Origin: Ananas comosus
Lineage: Eukaryota > Streptophyta > Magnoliopsida > Poales > Bromeliaceae
Length of the DNA stretch: 64,000 bases
Assembly: GCF_001540865.1 (NCBI RefSeq)
Contig: NC_033629.1
Span: forward strand, 6,651,278 to 6,715,277
Direction: 5' to 3'
A model generated the notes under the pieces. The model saw nothing but the letters and a program-made list of their open reading frames with translations, did not search any database and was not told where the DNA came from. Below are positions 12,954 to 25,191 of the stretch, piece after piece. Both the position numbers and the translations under genes were made by a program. How positions within the stretch are numbered: position 1 is the first letter of the stretch; each line of letters starts with the position of its first letter.

Positions 12954-13934
12954 ATGGCCGAAGGCGCTAACATTAATCGACCATCACTCTTCGATGGCAC
13001 GAATTATGCCTATTGGAAAGTTCGCATGAGAGCTTTTCTAATTGCAATCGACGAGCGAGTGTGGCAATCAATCGAATTCGGATGGAAATATCCTACCGAA
13101 GTCGTCGATAATGCTACCGTCCCTAAACCGAGAAATAAGCGGACTAAAGATGAAAACGAGTCATCTTCGTTTAATGGCAAGGGAATAAATGCTTTGTTCA
13201 ATGCATTATCTCAAACGGAGTTTACTCGTGTCTCGGCATGTGAAACCGCCAAGGAGATTTGGGATACTTTACAAGTTACACATGAGGGTACGAGTCTAGT
13301 TAAAATTCAAAAGCTCCAGATGTTGACAAGTCAATTTGATTTGATTCGTATGGAGGAGCATAAATCATTTACCGAATATTATACTAGACTTCAAGATATA
13401 ATTAAGATATGTGCTAACTTGGGAGAGAAAATCCCGGATTCTAAAATTGTTAGAAAAATTCTTCGAACTCTTCCAGAACGCTTTAGGGCAAAAGTGGCCG
13501 CAATTGAAACGGTTAAGCATTTGGATGAGATGAAAGTCGAAGAGTTAGTAGGTGCTTTGCAAACTTATGAGATGACTTTTCCTACTAACCTATTTTCTTC
13601 CAAGTCTTTCTCTAAAAGTACAAGGATTGCATTGAAATCGATAAAGGAGGAAGACGAGGACTCGGGTTCTGACGGAGATATCTCAATTGCCGATTTTGAA
13701 CATCAATTGACGTTCCTAACGAAGAAGTTTCGTCGGAACTTCCGGAAGAAGAACAAATCGAGCAATGCTTCATCTTCGAAGCAAAAATCATTTTCTAAAC
13801 ACTCTTCAAATTCAAAATCTAAGGATAAGAAGCTTACAAAGTCTTCTAAAGAAAAAGATGAAGTAGAAGGAGAAATCCAATGTTACAAATGTAAATGCTA
13901 TGACCATATTTCAACGGATTGTCCTTCTAAAAAA
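12954..13934 (+). CDS. copia gag protein (open, element otherwise deleted)
   Basis: An uninterrupted frame starts with ATG 25 bases after the primer site. The N terminus (LFDGTNYAYWKVRMRAF) is the typical opening of copia gag of the UBN2/retrotransposon-gag type. The mid-part (KLQMLTSQFD, KILRTLPERF) fits the capsid-like helical domain. A Lys/Ser-rich stretch precedes an intact CCHC zinc knuckle (CYKC, H, C; CX2CX4HX4C) near codons 311-324. When intact the protein packages element RNA into particles in the cytoplasm. The frame runs 15 more codons (to 13,979) into 3' LTR sequence after KKEI, so the last residues are LTR-encoded. No protease, integrase or RT follows; the element could move only with help from another element. 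Confidence 0.85.
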
Positions 13935-14026
13935 GAGATTTGTGGTTTTTGGCCGTTACACCTATTCACCCCCCTCTAGGTGTTTGATACAATCTAGATA
14001 GATCCTAGGGCTCCTTAAAACTCACA
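13935..14026 (+). repeat. Terminal 92 bp of the copia 3' LTR
   Basis: Near-identical to 12,824-12,915 (from GAGATTT to ACTCACA). It is joined directly to gag, so all of pol and most of the 3' LTR are missing. Confidence 0.85.
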
Positions 14027-14243
14027 GCATACTACCCGCTTCATTCAATAAGAGTATGAACTAGGCTACATTAGTAGGGCAACAAGGCCTCGGGAAGAGA
14101 GAAAAAAGAGAGGGAGAGAGAGAGAAACAACAAACAGCAGACCCCCCCAAAAAAAAAAGAGAAAAGAAATCCAAAAATAAAAATAAAACCTATATATTAT
14201 GAATTGTGATATATTAACTGCCTTTAACTGCCTTCAGTTATAG
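14027..14243. other. Purine-rich and AT-rich spacer, perhaps LINE 3' region
   Basis: It has a GA-rich tract (14,090-14,130), a short C run and an A run (about 14,145-14,160), then AT-rich sequence up to the target duplication TATAG (14,239-14,243). Since 16,757 onward is the C-terminal part of a LINE on the minus strand, this is probably its 3' UTR. No gene is seen. Confidence 0.35.
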
Positions 14244-16756
14244 TGTCGCGCCCCGGGACCGATCTCTTTGGCCGATCCGGGCACGTCGAACAGACGCCGA
14301 GTGGACAGCACCTTCCTTGTCCGCCCAAGGCTCGACTCATGTACAATTCAAGTAAAGAATGCACAAGCGGAAACATACATAATGGCTTGCATGAGGATAA
14401 GCAATAGCCAAAGTGAAAGAATTATAATCTATACAACCATACAAGTACTATGATTCATTTTGATCACATACATGCATATACTTTTCACTCACATTCATAT
14501 CCCACATTTACCTATATATTCTTTTCCATATACATGCTTTTCATAATTTCTTTTCTTTACATCACAATGTCTCCAAAGTAGGACCTTACATTTGACCATC
14601 TTTAGTACATTTGCACCATTCATATACCTATAATCATCAAATAACAAAAGATGATATAATAATGGTATGCAACTACAAAATATGAAATCCGACTCGGGTG
14701 GTCACTATTTATGGCGCGATATCTTTACCGCAGTCGTCCGCCGGCTCACTCGGTCTCAGCTCTGTGGAAATAGTGGGGTGAGAACTACAACAAAGTTCCC
14801 AGTGGGTTCAGCCCTCAACTTCGCCGACTTTCCCACTAGGTCTAACTCAGGCATAATAGAATGAATAAGCAGATAGATAGGTAACCAATTATACAAATGC
14901 AGCTAATATGCCTGAACAATAATATTCAATAATCATGCTGAATGAAGTGTTCATGATGAATGCAGGTTCTCATTTCTCATTGTTTAATCTCATGGCTAAC
15001 CCGTAGGTGTCACCCAATGCAACTCACCAACTCATAATCCCAAGTATCGGAGAGAAATACCTACAACCTGAACGGGACCGTCGTCTGGGGAGAACTACTA
15101 CGACCCAGTGATGACTACTCCGAAGCTCATCGCTCGAGGGGGAGCTACCACCCTCCGAGCCATGACGTAAGGCGAGTATGATCCAATCCTTAACTCTAAG
15201 GATTCCAAGTTCAATCCATTCCTTAAATATAAGGAAGCAATGCTCATGTGACTCTTAACTATAAGGTTGTTATGTCACAATGCCAACTCTCACATGCACT
15301 TAGCATTCTCTACTTTCTTTTAGTGTCATTTATGCTACATGTTCTTGTACTCCATCTCTAGCATTTAATACTCATTAATGCCATACACTAACTCTAGTGT
15401 TTCAATGCTCTAGCATTCACGTTCTCATTAATGCCACACACTAACTGTAGTGTCATCGTTGCATTTACTAATGCCACTCGATCTAAATGTCATAGTGTCA
15501 CATTGTTCTTTGCCTCAACTAGGTTTTCATATCACAATTCATGCATCATAGGGTTCATAGGTTCTCAACAATCTCATAATGCATTTGTACTCACAACATG
15601 CAACAATTTATATAACACCGATCTCAATTACCCTATAATGCATGCAATCCAATATATGCTCAAGAGTGACACATTAGGCATAAAGGAAAGTTCAAAGATT
15701 TTGAGAAGCACCATCCACCTCGTAGGTTTGCTAAGGTGCTCGGGTTCAAGTTCCACGATTTTTAGCCGCCTATATCCTTGCCTGCGGTAAAATGAAGCCA
15801 AATTAGGCTTTTTCGCTCCTATCATTGCATAGACTTTTCGTTTCGACGAACCGAGTGTACCAACGCGTCGGAAATACCCCAAATTAGGTTTCTATAAGGT
15901 CAATTAGACCTTAGAACCATTCAATGCAAAAGCCCCAAATTTGGGTGCCCTAGCCATGTCACATATACTCATACCCCATTTTGATCTCTACCATAAGCAA
16001 GAATAACCTTATTATCATCTAGAGGTTCCATTAAAACCATTCCTAGGTCAATCAATTCCCATTTTAGGGTTCTACCATGAGAGGGCTTAAATCTTACCTC
16101 TAAAAGCTCCCTTTCTTGCACCTAGGAAGAAGAAGAAGAAGAAGCTCCACCCTTTTGCCTTCTTCTCCACTAAACTCTCCTCCTTGCTCCACCTCTTGAG
16201 AGAGAGAGAGAGATTCTAGAGAGAGAGGGAGAGAGAGAGCCTTGAGTGTGTGTGTGTGTGAGAGAAATGAGAGAAAACTCACATTTGCCTCTTTGCATAT
16301 CCCACTTGATGCACAAATGCATTTGGGCCCCTCAACTTTGTCCATATCACACTGCCCAGACTGGGCAATTTCGAGCTGCGGGGACAGGTCTCTCTAGCAG
16401 GGTCCGGTCCTCGAGAGCACCTCTTCGTAGTCTACGCAGCCAAGGTCCGGTCTCCCACTGAAGGACCGGTCCCCGAGAGCACATTTTGTGCAAACTGGCC
16501 TTTTTGCATTTCCACACGTATGGGGTCCGGTCCCTCCCACCAGGGACCGGTCCCCGAGAACACAAAACCTGCAATTGTGCAGTTTTGCATTAGCTTGCTC
16601 TCCGAGACCTCCTACAATGCACTTTGTGCATTTTTGACGCATCCGGCCTTTCCGAAGCATTTTTGACGCATCCGGCCTCTCCGAGACCTCCTACAATGCA
16701 CTTTGACCAATTTGGCTAAAGTTCGATAGCTTCTACCGAAGTTTTGGTATATTACA
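14244..16756 (-). mobile_element. Solo gypsy LTR (2.5 kb) with TATAG target duplication
   Basis: The plus strand reads TGTCGCGCCCC at the left and GGTATATTACA at the right, so on the minus strand it is TGTAATATACC to GGGGCGCGACA. It is flanked by perfect TATAG repeats (14,239-14,243 and 16,757-16,761). It has no internal region: a solo LTR produced by LTR-LTR recombination. It carries a GGACCGGTCC-type palindrome cluster (16,381-16,560) and a GGACA/TGTCC stem-loop near the 3' end (14,303-14,322). The 119-codon frame at 15,431-15,790 is spurious. Confidence 0.9.
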
Positions 16757-16761
16757 TATAG

Positions 16762-16995
16762 TGATCTTTCTAAAGCTGCCTTAATTTACGAATTTCGCTT
16801 AGTGTGCAGTCTATATTGTTTTCCAAATTCTGAAATATTCTGTTATTTCTCTCCAGCCATACAAGCCACTAGACCACTCTAAGCGTTAGAAAGCTTTTTC
16901 TCCTATTTGGATTTCGACATGCTTCCCAAAGATTTGTAGTTGTCGTGTTGCTTAAAATAGCATTAGTATTAGGTAGGAGACACAGGAGCAAGTAT
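16762..16995 (-). pseudogene. L1-type LINE ORF2, C-terminal end
   Basis: On the minus strand, one frame reads LWEACRNPNRRKSF, LTLRVV, then after one stop WLVWLERNNRIFQN and a short tail to a stop. This is the C-terminal block typical of plant L1 ORF2 after the zf-RVT domain. The zf-RVT part is at 37,078-37,160, exactly on the other side of the copia element at 16,996-37,077, so the LINE was split by that insertion. Confidence 0.7.
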
Positions 16996-19301
16996 TGTTA
17001 GATGTATGCCCTAGAAGCCAACCAGGCCGACACATGTATTTTTTCTAGAACATAAATTTGTATTTGACTTTAAAATATTATGAATAAATTTGGGTTCTTA
17101 TTTTCATTCATGTTGTGTATGTGTCGATGAATCGCCCAAGAAATTAATAAGATGATGACATATATTCTCAAGCGTTGAGAATTTGAGACATGTGTCATTG
17201 GTGGTTAATTCCTTAATGCTCCCGATCAATAGATCATCACGGGGACGGTGATTGATCCGGTAAGATCGGTGCATAGGTCGCTTACCTTTTTGGGTAGACG
17301 GGTCTCGAGTCAACAGTGTGGGGACACTGAAGCGAATATGTAGGTTGTTGTTAGAGAACAAGGGTACCGAGCGTGACCAACGCAAGAAGTCACTTGAATG
17401 TCTACTTACTCGTCAGTGACTTACTCAATGTTGAAATAGTGTGACTGGTCCTTTGACCTGTGATGCCTCGGCTATTCACAATGAGGTTACTGTAGTTTGA
17501 CTGTATATACACTTGGTCCCTGACCATTCGGATCCTTGCGGTGCATGTTGGCTGCACTAGGTTCACTGTAGGAATAGAGTGCGCACTTAGATAGAATCTA
17601 TCTCCTTTGGTAGATAGGGGTGTTAGTCCTATGTGATTTATGAGACCGAGCTTAGAAGACCTTGGTTAGGGCAGAGTTAATAGCGGAAAAGGGTTTCCGA
17701 TATTAAAACTCGAGTCGAATAAATTTAACACATGACAGACGATGGGGTTTGACGAGTTATTCTATAACCTCCGTCTAGTCGAGACTCATGATAGAAGGAT
17801 TGTATCACACGGTAACTGCACCAAGAGATTCAGTATTCCATTCTACTAGAATGCCACTACATGCTGCTAGGCACCACTAGTGGATTGTGAGACTCATGAG
17901 AATTATCTAGATGATCGATAATTCTCATTGGGCTGAGTTGGAATTATTCCGATCCACTGAAAGGAGTTTCAGTGATATTGTTGATAGTGATCAAAACATA
18001 TCTCACTACCAGATAGAATAGAACCTATGGGGTCACATACATAAGAGGTTGTGATTGATCAGATAGCTAGATCGCGATTATTGAATCACCGGAGGACCTA
18101 ATTATCAATATGTTGATAATTGGACTAATTTATAATTGTTACAAATTAGTGGTATTAAAGTGTAAATATTACTAGAGAGGATTTACTAATAGTTAGTAAA
18201 TTATAAGAGGACTTATGTGCAAATATTGCATTATTAATTTGATATGATTAAATTAAGATAAAGTTCAAGTCGAATCAAATTAGGATTTGATCGGTCTAAC
18301 AAATTAAGGAAATGATAAATTTAAATCTAGATTTGTACTTATTCTTAATGGTTATTATATTATTAAAAGAGGACTATATCCCTATATATAATATATGAGA
18401 GTTTTTAAAAAATCCTAGCCGTCATCTTTCTTCTTCTCTCTCTTCTATCTTTTAGCAAAAAAAGTCCTTTGCAAGGGAGCTAGCACCCAGGTGAGGACAT
18501 CGATCAAATCAACAACCTCGTTTGGATACCCATAATGGCTGGACGCGTGTGCGGCTGTAACGACCCAGCCCACTAGCAATAATAACTCGTTGGGCCAAAC
18601 TACCGGCCCGAAATACTTAAGCCCAGTTATTATTACTAGTGTCTAAGTCTCTTATATACCCAATCACATCCCCATTTCTATCCGATGTGGGATTATTGGG
18701 GTGTGACAGACTCCCCCCGTTAAGGCCCTGACGTCCTCGTCAGTCTAATCACATACACAGCCCAAGATCATCAGGCAATGTAAGACTCGTCTCGCTAGCC
18801 TTGTCATCCAGACCCTAACATAGCCCGTCACCTCGTCATTCAGACTCCGGCATAGCGTGTCACCTTGTCTTTCAGACCCTGGCTCAGCCGAGACTCGCCA
18901 CACATTTTCGGCTGGTGAACTGGCTCTGATACCAAATGTAATGACCTAGACCACTAGCAATAATAACTCATTGGGCTAAACCACTGGCCCAAAATACTTA
19001 AGTCTAGTTATTATTACTAGTGTCTAAGTCTCTTATATATCCAATCACATCCCCATTTCTATCCGATGTGGAATTATTGGGGTGTGATAGCGGCTTCAAG
19101 AGAACCCAATTCTACGATCATCAAATTGAGGTGAAGATCTATCCGCGCAAAAGGTAAAAATTCGATCTTATTTTTCTCTTTTAATCATAAAGAACATGAG
19201 GAATCTTGATTGTGTGGTTTTTGAGATTGGATCTCGAGAGTTTTCAAAATCAAATTTGTTTGATTTTTTTTCGCGTTTTTATCGTACGCAATTTTCTAAC
19301 A
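16996..19301 (+). repeat. 5' LTR of the nested copia element
   Basis: Starts TGTTAGATGT and ends ATTTTCTAACA just before the primer site. It contains a TATATATA box at about 18,383 and a TRIM insertion (18,556-19,089). It aligns with 31,997-37,077 except for the insertions. The 93-codon minus frame at 17,104-17,385 lies within LTR sequence repeated in the 3' LTR and is not a gene. Confidence 0.9.
18556..19089 (-). mobile_element. TRIM (miniature LTR element) with GCGGC target duplication
   Basis: 534 bp: two 153-bp direct terminal repeats (18,556-18,708 and 18,937-19,089) around 228 bp of internal sequence. On the minus strand the repeats run TGTGACACCCC (TATCACACCCC in the copy at 19,089) to GGTCGTTACA. 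The internal region begins TTTGGTATCAGAGCC (initiator-Met primer site, 18,922-18,936) and ends with a G-rich purine tract. GCGGC is repeated on both sides (18,551-18,555; 19,090-19,094), and the empty site is seen in the 3' LTR at about 36,863. There is no coding capacity; it depends on an autonomous LTR element. Confidence 0.92.
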
Positions 19302-19302
19302 G

Positions 19303-19315
19303 TGGTATCAGAGCC
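19303..19315 (+). other. Primer-binding site of the nested copia element
   Basis: TGGTATCAGAGCC, one base after the 5' LTR; complementary to initiator-Met tRNA. Confidence 0.95.
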
Positions 19316-20644
19316 ATCCTCAATCCTCTTGTTTTTCAATATTAAAATTATGAATTTGGGTATTTTAAATCGTTCTTCGCCGGTCGAACGATTTATAGAT
19401 CGTTTTTTATTGATTCGAAAAATCGTCAGCTGATTAAACAATTTAATCTATTGTTGCAAGCAAAAAAAAAAAAAAAAACTGTAGCGTCCGTACGGACGCT
19501 ACTGTACTATCCGTACGGAATTTTTTAAAATTTTTTTAAAAATAATTTGATTAGATCGTTTTAAAATAATAAAAAGAAAAGAGGTGGATCAAATTTAATT
19601 ATATATATCAAATTAATATCTTGATGAGATCAAGTTGTTTTGTTTGAAAATTAAGTTGTTGATCAAAATTATAAACGATCAATAAGATTGATTGTTTTTA
19701 ATAATTTAGTCATTGATTTTTCGAATCATCGTTGAACGGTTAATTAGAATACCCAAAATTAATTATTATGTATGTGATGTATGAGATACATATCGATGAT
19801 GATCATGGATAGCGACCTATTTATTTTTGTTTTGATATGTGATGTATGATGTGTATGCAGAATCCTGTAATTTTAAATTTGTTTAAATAAGAACTTTGTA
19901 TTAGAGATGGCTTTTTTGTGCCTGTGTGCACAAGCCGATTTATTTGGAGACCTGTGTGTCACAATAGGTTAGAAATAAAAATGATCAAATGTAATTAATT
20001 TTTATTTCATTTTTATTGTTAGGTTGTATAATGTATGGTTGCACGTCATTGGTTGATCGGTTGCTAGCCGAGAGGTACGCAAAGACTTAATCGAGATGAA
20101 TAGTTGATGGTGGTCGGATCAAGATGTTGATAGGATCGGATCAAATTATAGCTCCGGATCGAATCAAGTAGTTGAAGACGATCAAACTAATGACGTGTGT
20201 GTGCTTGTAATTTATGACCCTAAGACCCCGATTCCGACTTAGTGGCTCGAGTCCGAATCCACTTCTAAGATCCATGATCATCACCAGCTAAATTATATTT
20301 TTCATGTGCATATTGTTTTTATTTGCATTAGATGTAAATAAATAAAATAAAATTTGAGACTTAAATTTTAATCTCCTCACAAATACTAAGTCGAGCGGTC
20401 TTTCGCCGTTGTAGAAGTGCGGGCGTTTTTCTGGTGTTGATTGGCACGGCTGGTTACAGTGGTCAGTTGCATCGGGAAGGCGCAACCACTCTATTAGCAT
20501 GAGATGCTGCGGAGTAAAGATAGGGTTGGGCCCAATAACTGTCAAGTGAGGGACCCAATGACGGTTTTACTTACGCATTTGAACGGTGGGTCTGACTTAA
20601 CTAAGGAATGGGCCAATAACTGTTAGGTGAGGCCTACAGGATTT
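19316..20644 (+). other. Untranslated leader of the nested copia element
   Basis: AT-rich leader between the primer site and the gypsy LTR insertion. An 18-base perfect palindrome (AGCGTCCGTACGGACGCT, 19,483-19,500) follows an 18-A run. No convincing coding sequence is present; short open frames here are chance. The GATTT target duplication of the next insertion is at 20,640-20,644. Confidence 0.6.
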
Positions 20645-23600
20645 TGTAAGGACTGAGATTTTGGCAGTGCAGCTAAACTCTCTGTTGATGATGTTTCTGT
20701 GTGTAATTTAATTACATAAGCACTCATCAAGTTTTAGGAGAAAACGAGTTAGAAGGGAGATTCTACGCGACTTTTACTTTTCACTTAAGTGAATAGTAAC
20801 TCCGATTTTCCGGAGAAGCCACGAAGTAGAGTTGGCTTTCGGCGCGTATCAGACTTCGTTCATAGCGGTCCAATAGCTCGTTTTGAACGGTTCAGCTATT
20901 CTGGAACCAATAGCCCTGACAGATTTCAGATCTGATGCATGGTTTTCGAGAAAAAGGGGTTTGATTGGATTTATATATATATATATATATGTGTATATAT
21001 ATGTGTTTTATAGTGGAAATATTGAGGGTGGGTTTCGTCGCAAATCGACGACCAAATTAGATCAAATGAAAAGCTAGTTCGATGCCCTTGTCGTGTTGAA
21101 CGCGCTGGTGTGATCCGTTCGGAAATTCGACAGATGGATCGTCGAGAATCGATATTTGCTGAGGGGTCGAATTGGCAAAAACGGAATTTCGCGAAAGGTC
21201 CAATATTTAATGTACCGTTTGGTGCGATTTCCAACGTCGAGGTGCGGGCGTGCAAAGTGCTCATGCTGTCAAGGCTGGACCATAAATACTTATCTTTGGG
21301 AGGGGTTTTTTGCAAATTGTCCATAGTATATATATGGGCAGCTAGGGTTTTCTTGCACAAACCCTAGCCCTAGCTGACCCATCACCTCCCTGCTAACCCA
21401 AGCTGACCTCAGCCCTTCCCTGCCCTCGTCGTGCTCGCGCCCCGGCCGCCGGCAAGCTGCTCCGGCCGCTGGAAGAACCTCCCTCTCAACTCCTCTCTCC
21501 ATTTGTTCCTACCACTGTGGCTGTCGGCCTCTGGATGTCACCATAACCCGTGGAGTCTTCATCCTCTGGCGCGGCCCATCTCCGGCGCCGTCCCCGCCTG
21601 CCTCTGCTGTCTCGGGGCGCCGCAGGAGCCCCTGTGCAAGCTATGCCCAAACCGAGCCAACTCAGGCCAAGTTGACCTAGGCTCGGGACTCGCGAGTAGT
21701 GGAAGCCCAAGCTCGGCTGTCCCGTCGTCGTCTGGCTGCCGGCGTCCTCTCGCGCGCCCCCCCGCAGTCCCCGNCTGTGTAAGCTGCGGCCAAACCGAGC
21801 CAACTCAGGCCGAGTTGACCTAGGCTCGGGACTCGCGAGCAGTGGAAGCCCAAGCTCGGCTGTCCCGTCGTCGTCTGGCTTCGGGCGTCCTCCCGTGAGC
21901 ACCCCCGCCGTCCCCGCGCGCCGCCGGCCGCCGTTCGAGCTCCCTGCGGCCGCCCAGACTTGGTGCGGGCCGAGGATGGGCTTCCCTCCTATCCGCACGT
22001 CGCCGCCGCCCACAACGGGGAGCACCACCCTTCCCACGGCCTTCGGCGACGGATCGTCGTCGCCCCGAGCTCCTCCGGCCGCCGCCGGGCCGCCGCGGAC
22101 CACTTGAACCCGAGAGCAAGCCGCGGCTTGATCTCCTCCGCCGCGCCACCGGCCGCCGCCCGCTGCTGGCCAGCACCTGCCCCGGACCTCTCCGACCAGA
22201 CGCACCCTTCCCCGGCCGGATCGCCTGTCGCCCGGCCACCGGCGACCAACCCTAGCTCCACTACCTAGGTAAGGCTGTAATTTTGTTGACAACACTGTAG
22301 TTTGGAGTTTCGGTCACCTTTCCGGTGATCCGAGGACACTTCGACACCCCAGGAAGTGAGCACGATAATCTTGGATTCGTGTTGAACATCGTGCTCACCT
22401 CCGCAGGGTCAACGATGCCCTGGTTAGCGAATTAAACGTGATCTTAGCGCTGTGCGCGCTATTTTGCTAATTTCTGCATCGCTTATGCGCGTGCCACAGT
22501 GGCCGGCAGTGCTCTAAAAGGTAAACACGGCCTTCGGCACGTCGAGACCTATCAGCTGGTGTTTCGGTTTGGCTGATTGACCTCTGGTTTGCGTAGACGG
22601 AGCATAAAAGCCCAGAAATCACATAAAATAATATGATTTTATGCATTTGGGAGGGCTTTTATGCAATTATGGTTATTGTAGTCGCTGTTGGCAGCATGTG
22701 TGGGCAGAGGGTAACCTCTGGACTGATTGTCCAAGGCCCTAGGCCCTTTACGGAATCGGAGAGTGATTTTCGGTGCGTTTTTCGGCAAAATTCGCTTATA
22801 GAACGCGTTTTCGGTTTGGAATTCTTCCGACGGTGTTTCGTGGTCGATTGGTGAGTCGCTGAGCCTGGTTGGCTGGTCACCCGTGTCGTTTTGGGTGTTT
22901 GGAAACGACTGGTGAGCGACGGTGGGTTCCGGTGTTGAAATTGACACTTCTGGGAACCCGGATCGGAACGATTATCCGACGGTAATCGTTTCGGAGTGAG
23001 ATAATGTTTTGGCTGCCAAGTCACACGTAAATTCGTGTTTTGTGGCAGCAGTAGACTCATATCTTGAGTTGGTGAGTTTCGGGACAGTTCGTGGGTCCCG
23101 GCGGAATCTCGATACGGTTTTCGGGACTTCCGGTGAGTTCGGCAATCGGTTTTGGGAAACCGATTCCCGTAGATATAATTGTGGGGTTATGTGTTAGTGT
23201 TTTATATTTGTGGGTTAGATACTAACCCGGTGGACCCTCCGTAGGTCCAGTTTACGATCTTTCGCAGTCAGAAGACAGACGCGACATTCGTACAGGTGAA
23301 TACTTCGATCCGACGTCGGTATAGTGGTGCACATTCGGTGATGGTTTCTTACCTTTGCCCTCTTATTATTATTCGTGCTTATACTATATGTTGAGCCTAG
23401 CACCCACGTTGTTTGGTTTTACTCTACTCAGATGTTTTCATGCTTAGTATCATGTGTAGGAGTAGAGTAGTTTATCTGTATGTGATACCATGTTTCCTTG
23501 TTGCTTTACTTGCCTGTTCTACATATCCTGTATCATGTCTAGAGTAGAGCGGTTTCGTGACTATCTCTGAGATGGTGACCTAGTCGGTCAGTGCATTGTA

Positions 23601-25191
23601 TCTGTTTTCATGACCTGATTGGTCGGTCGTTGTATCTCGTGTCGGTTCCTTGACTTCTGTCGTTCGATAACCGTTGAGGTCGATATACCCTGAGGGGTTG
23701 GATTGTCGGCTAATGGTCGACGGCAGTTCTGGATTCTATTTATACACTCTGGTGACCTATTCATCGATTCGTCATGCATATATGTTAGTTGACTTGAGTA
23801 GTCAGCACTTGTATACCTTCGGTAGGATGTTGAGTTGTTCCATCCTAGTTGACCTGGTTGGTCGGTTCTCCTATGTGGTATCTGTGACCTGGTTGGTTGA
23901 TGTTCATATATTATACCAGTGACCTGGTTGGTCGATTAGATTACTTGATGACCTATACGGTCGATGTGCCCCGAGGGGCTGTGATTGTTGGCTGGTTGCC
24001 GACGGTTGGCCTTTGAGCATATCAGCATTGATCGTCCGAGACTCGTTCTCATTTCACGAACACCAGCGATCTGATCCACCGCAAGAGGGTGTTCTTTTCC
24101 GGAAAAGTGGTTGCAGGTGCCAACTCGTGAGCCCTAGAGGGGTTATATGCATGGTAGAGTGGCAGTGGTACTGTCAGGAGGTCTCCGGTGTGAACCTCCA
24201 GGGCACAGGCTTGAGGTTTGCGGTGTGGACCAACAGAGCAGCAGATTTCAGATTGGGTATATTTGGTTTATACATCCGGTTGACGCATATGTCTATAGTA
24301 GCAGTTATTGCATGCATACTTACAATTCTTTCCATATACTTGTCTTGTTACTATAGTTTTGATACCCATGTATGCATTCAGTTCTTCTTTACGATAGCGG
24401 TAGTTGTTCTTTTACATCCCGTTTATGTATTATCGTTGCTACTGTATTTTGTATATCTGCTCATGATCTTATTTATCTCTTTCTGATCCGGTGAGTACTC
24501 CTCGCCTTCATCGACTTGCGGTACCCACTGGGAGGGGAGACATATTTACATGTTCTCACCTCCCCCACCATTTTTCAGGTATTGCGGGCAGTGAGGGTTG
24601 AGACAAGATATGAGACATGTTCGTAGCGGTCGATAGAGCTTTCGACTCGGTTGGTTTGGTTTAGTTACTACCCCTTTACTTCTGTTGATATATGACTTAG
24701 ACAGTTATTTGGTTTAGTTGTTATTACTTATGAATTCACATGGTTTTATGAAAGTAGTAAAAGGAATTGTGGATTTTGTGAATCAGAAAATTATTTTCTA
24801 CCCCTCGTGGTAGTGTTTTAAAAGAAAAAGGGTTTCCGTGTAGAAAACAGATTTGAAAAAGGTATTCTTGTGATTTTCATAAACTAGTATTTGAAAATGT
24901 GTTTCCGGGTAGAAAACATTTAAACTAATAGTTATGGATTTCTGAATAAACCCGGAATGTGATTCTGTGGTGAATGGTGTATGAATATGAATGTCTTTAT
25001 GTTCAGATGTGGTTGTATCCTGTTTGTATCTTGTACTTCTGCGACGCCATGCAAATACAGGGGAGACTCTATCCATGTGAACAGTGGACTCCCTATATTT
25101 GCGGCGGATCTGGCATACCTTCGGGGTCAGGTTTTCAGAAAAAAAATTTTCGTTGCGTTTTTAGACTACAAAAAGTCCCCGAGGCGTGACA
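20645..25191 (+). mobile_element. Solo gypsy LTR of 4.5 kb with GATTT target duplication
   Basis: Starts TGTAAGGACTG and ends GAGGCGTGACA. Perfect GATTT repeats flank it (20,640-20,644; 25,192-25,196), and copia leader sequence resumes after it. A TATATATA box lies at 21,327-21,334, followed by a very GC-rich block (21,390-22,260) and then ordinary sequence. The minus-oriented relative at 42,820-52,660 shares the GC-rich block and the 3' end. A single N at 21,774 lies between two ~124-bp near-identical copies. Frames such as 21,486-22,295 (-) and 24,013-24,486 (+) are not supported as genes. Confidence 0.88.
21631..21898 (+). repeat. Tandem ~124-bp duplication around an N
   Basis: 21,631-21,754 and 21,775-21,898 are near-identical, both running from an 'aaaccgagccaactcagg' block to 'gtcgtctggct', with the ambiguous base N at 21,774 at the junction. 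It may be real duplication or an assembly join. Confidence 0.8.

Noticed and set aside
21486..22295. 269-codon minus-strand open frame (and other long frames in the same block)
   Set aside because: It lies in the very GC-rich block of an LTR, is open in several frames at once, is Arg/Gly-rich without domains, and crosses the N at 21,774.
24013..24486. 157-codon frame with a hydrophobic C-terminal half
   Set aside because: Within the 4.5-kb solo LTR; the hydrophobic stretch comes from T-rich DNA and the related LTR does not preserve it.
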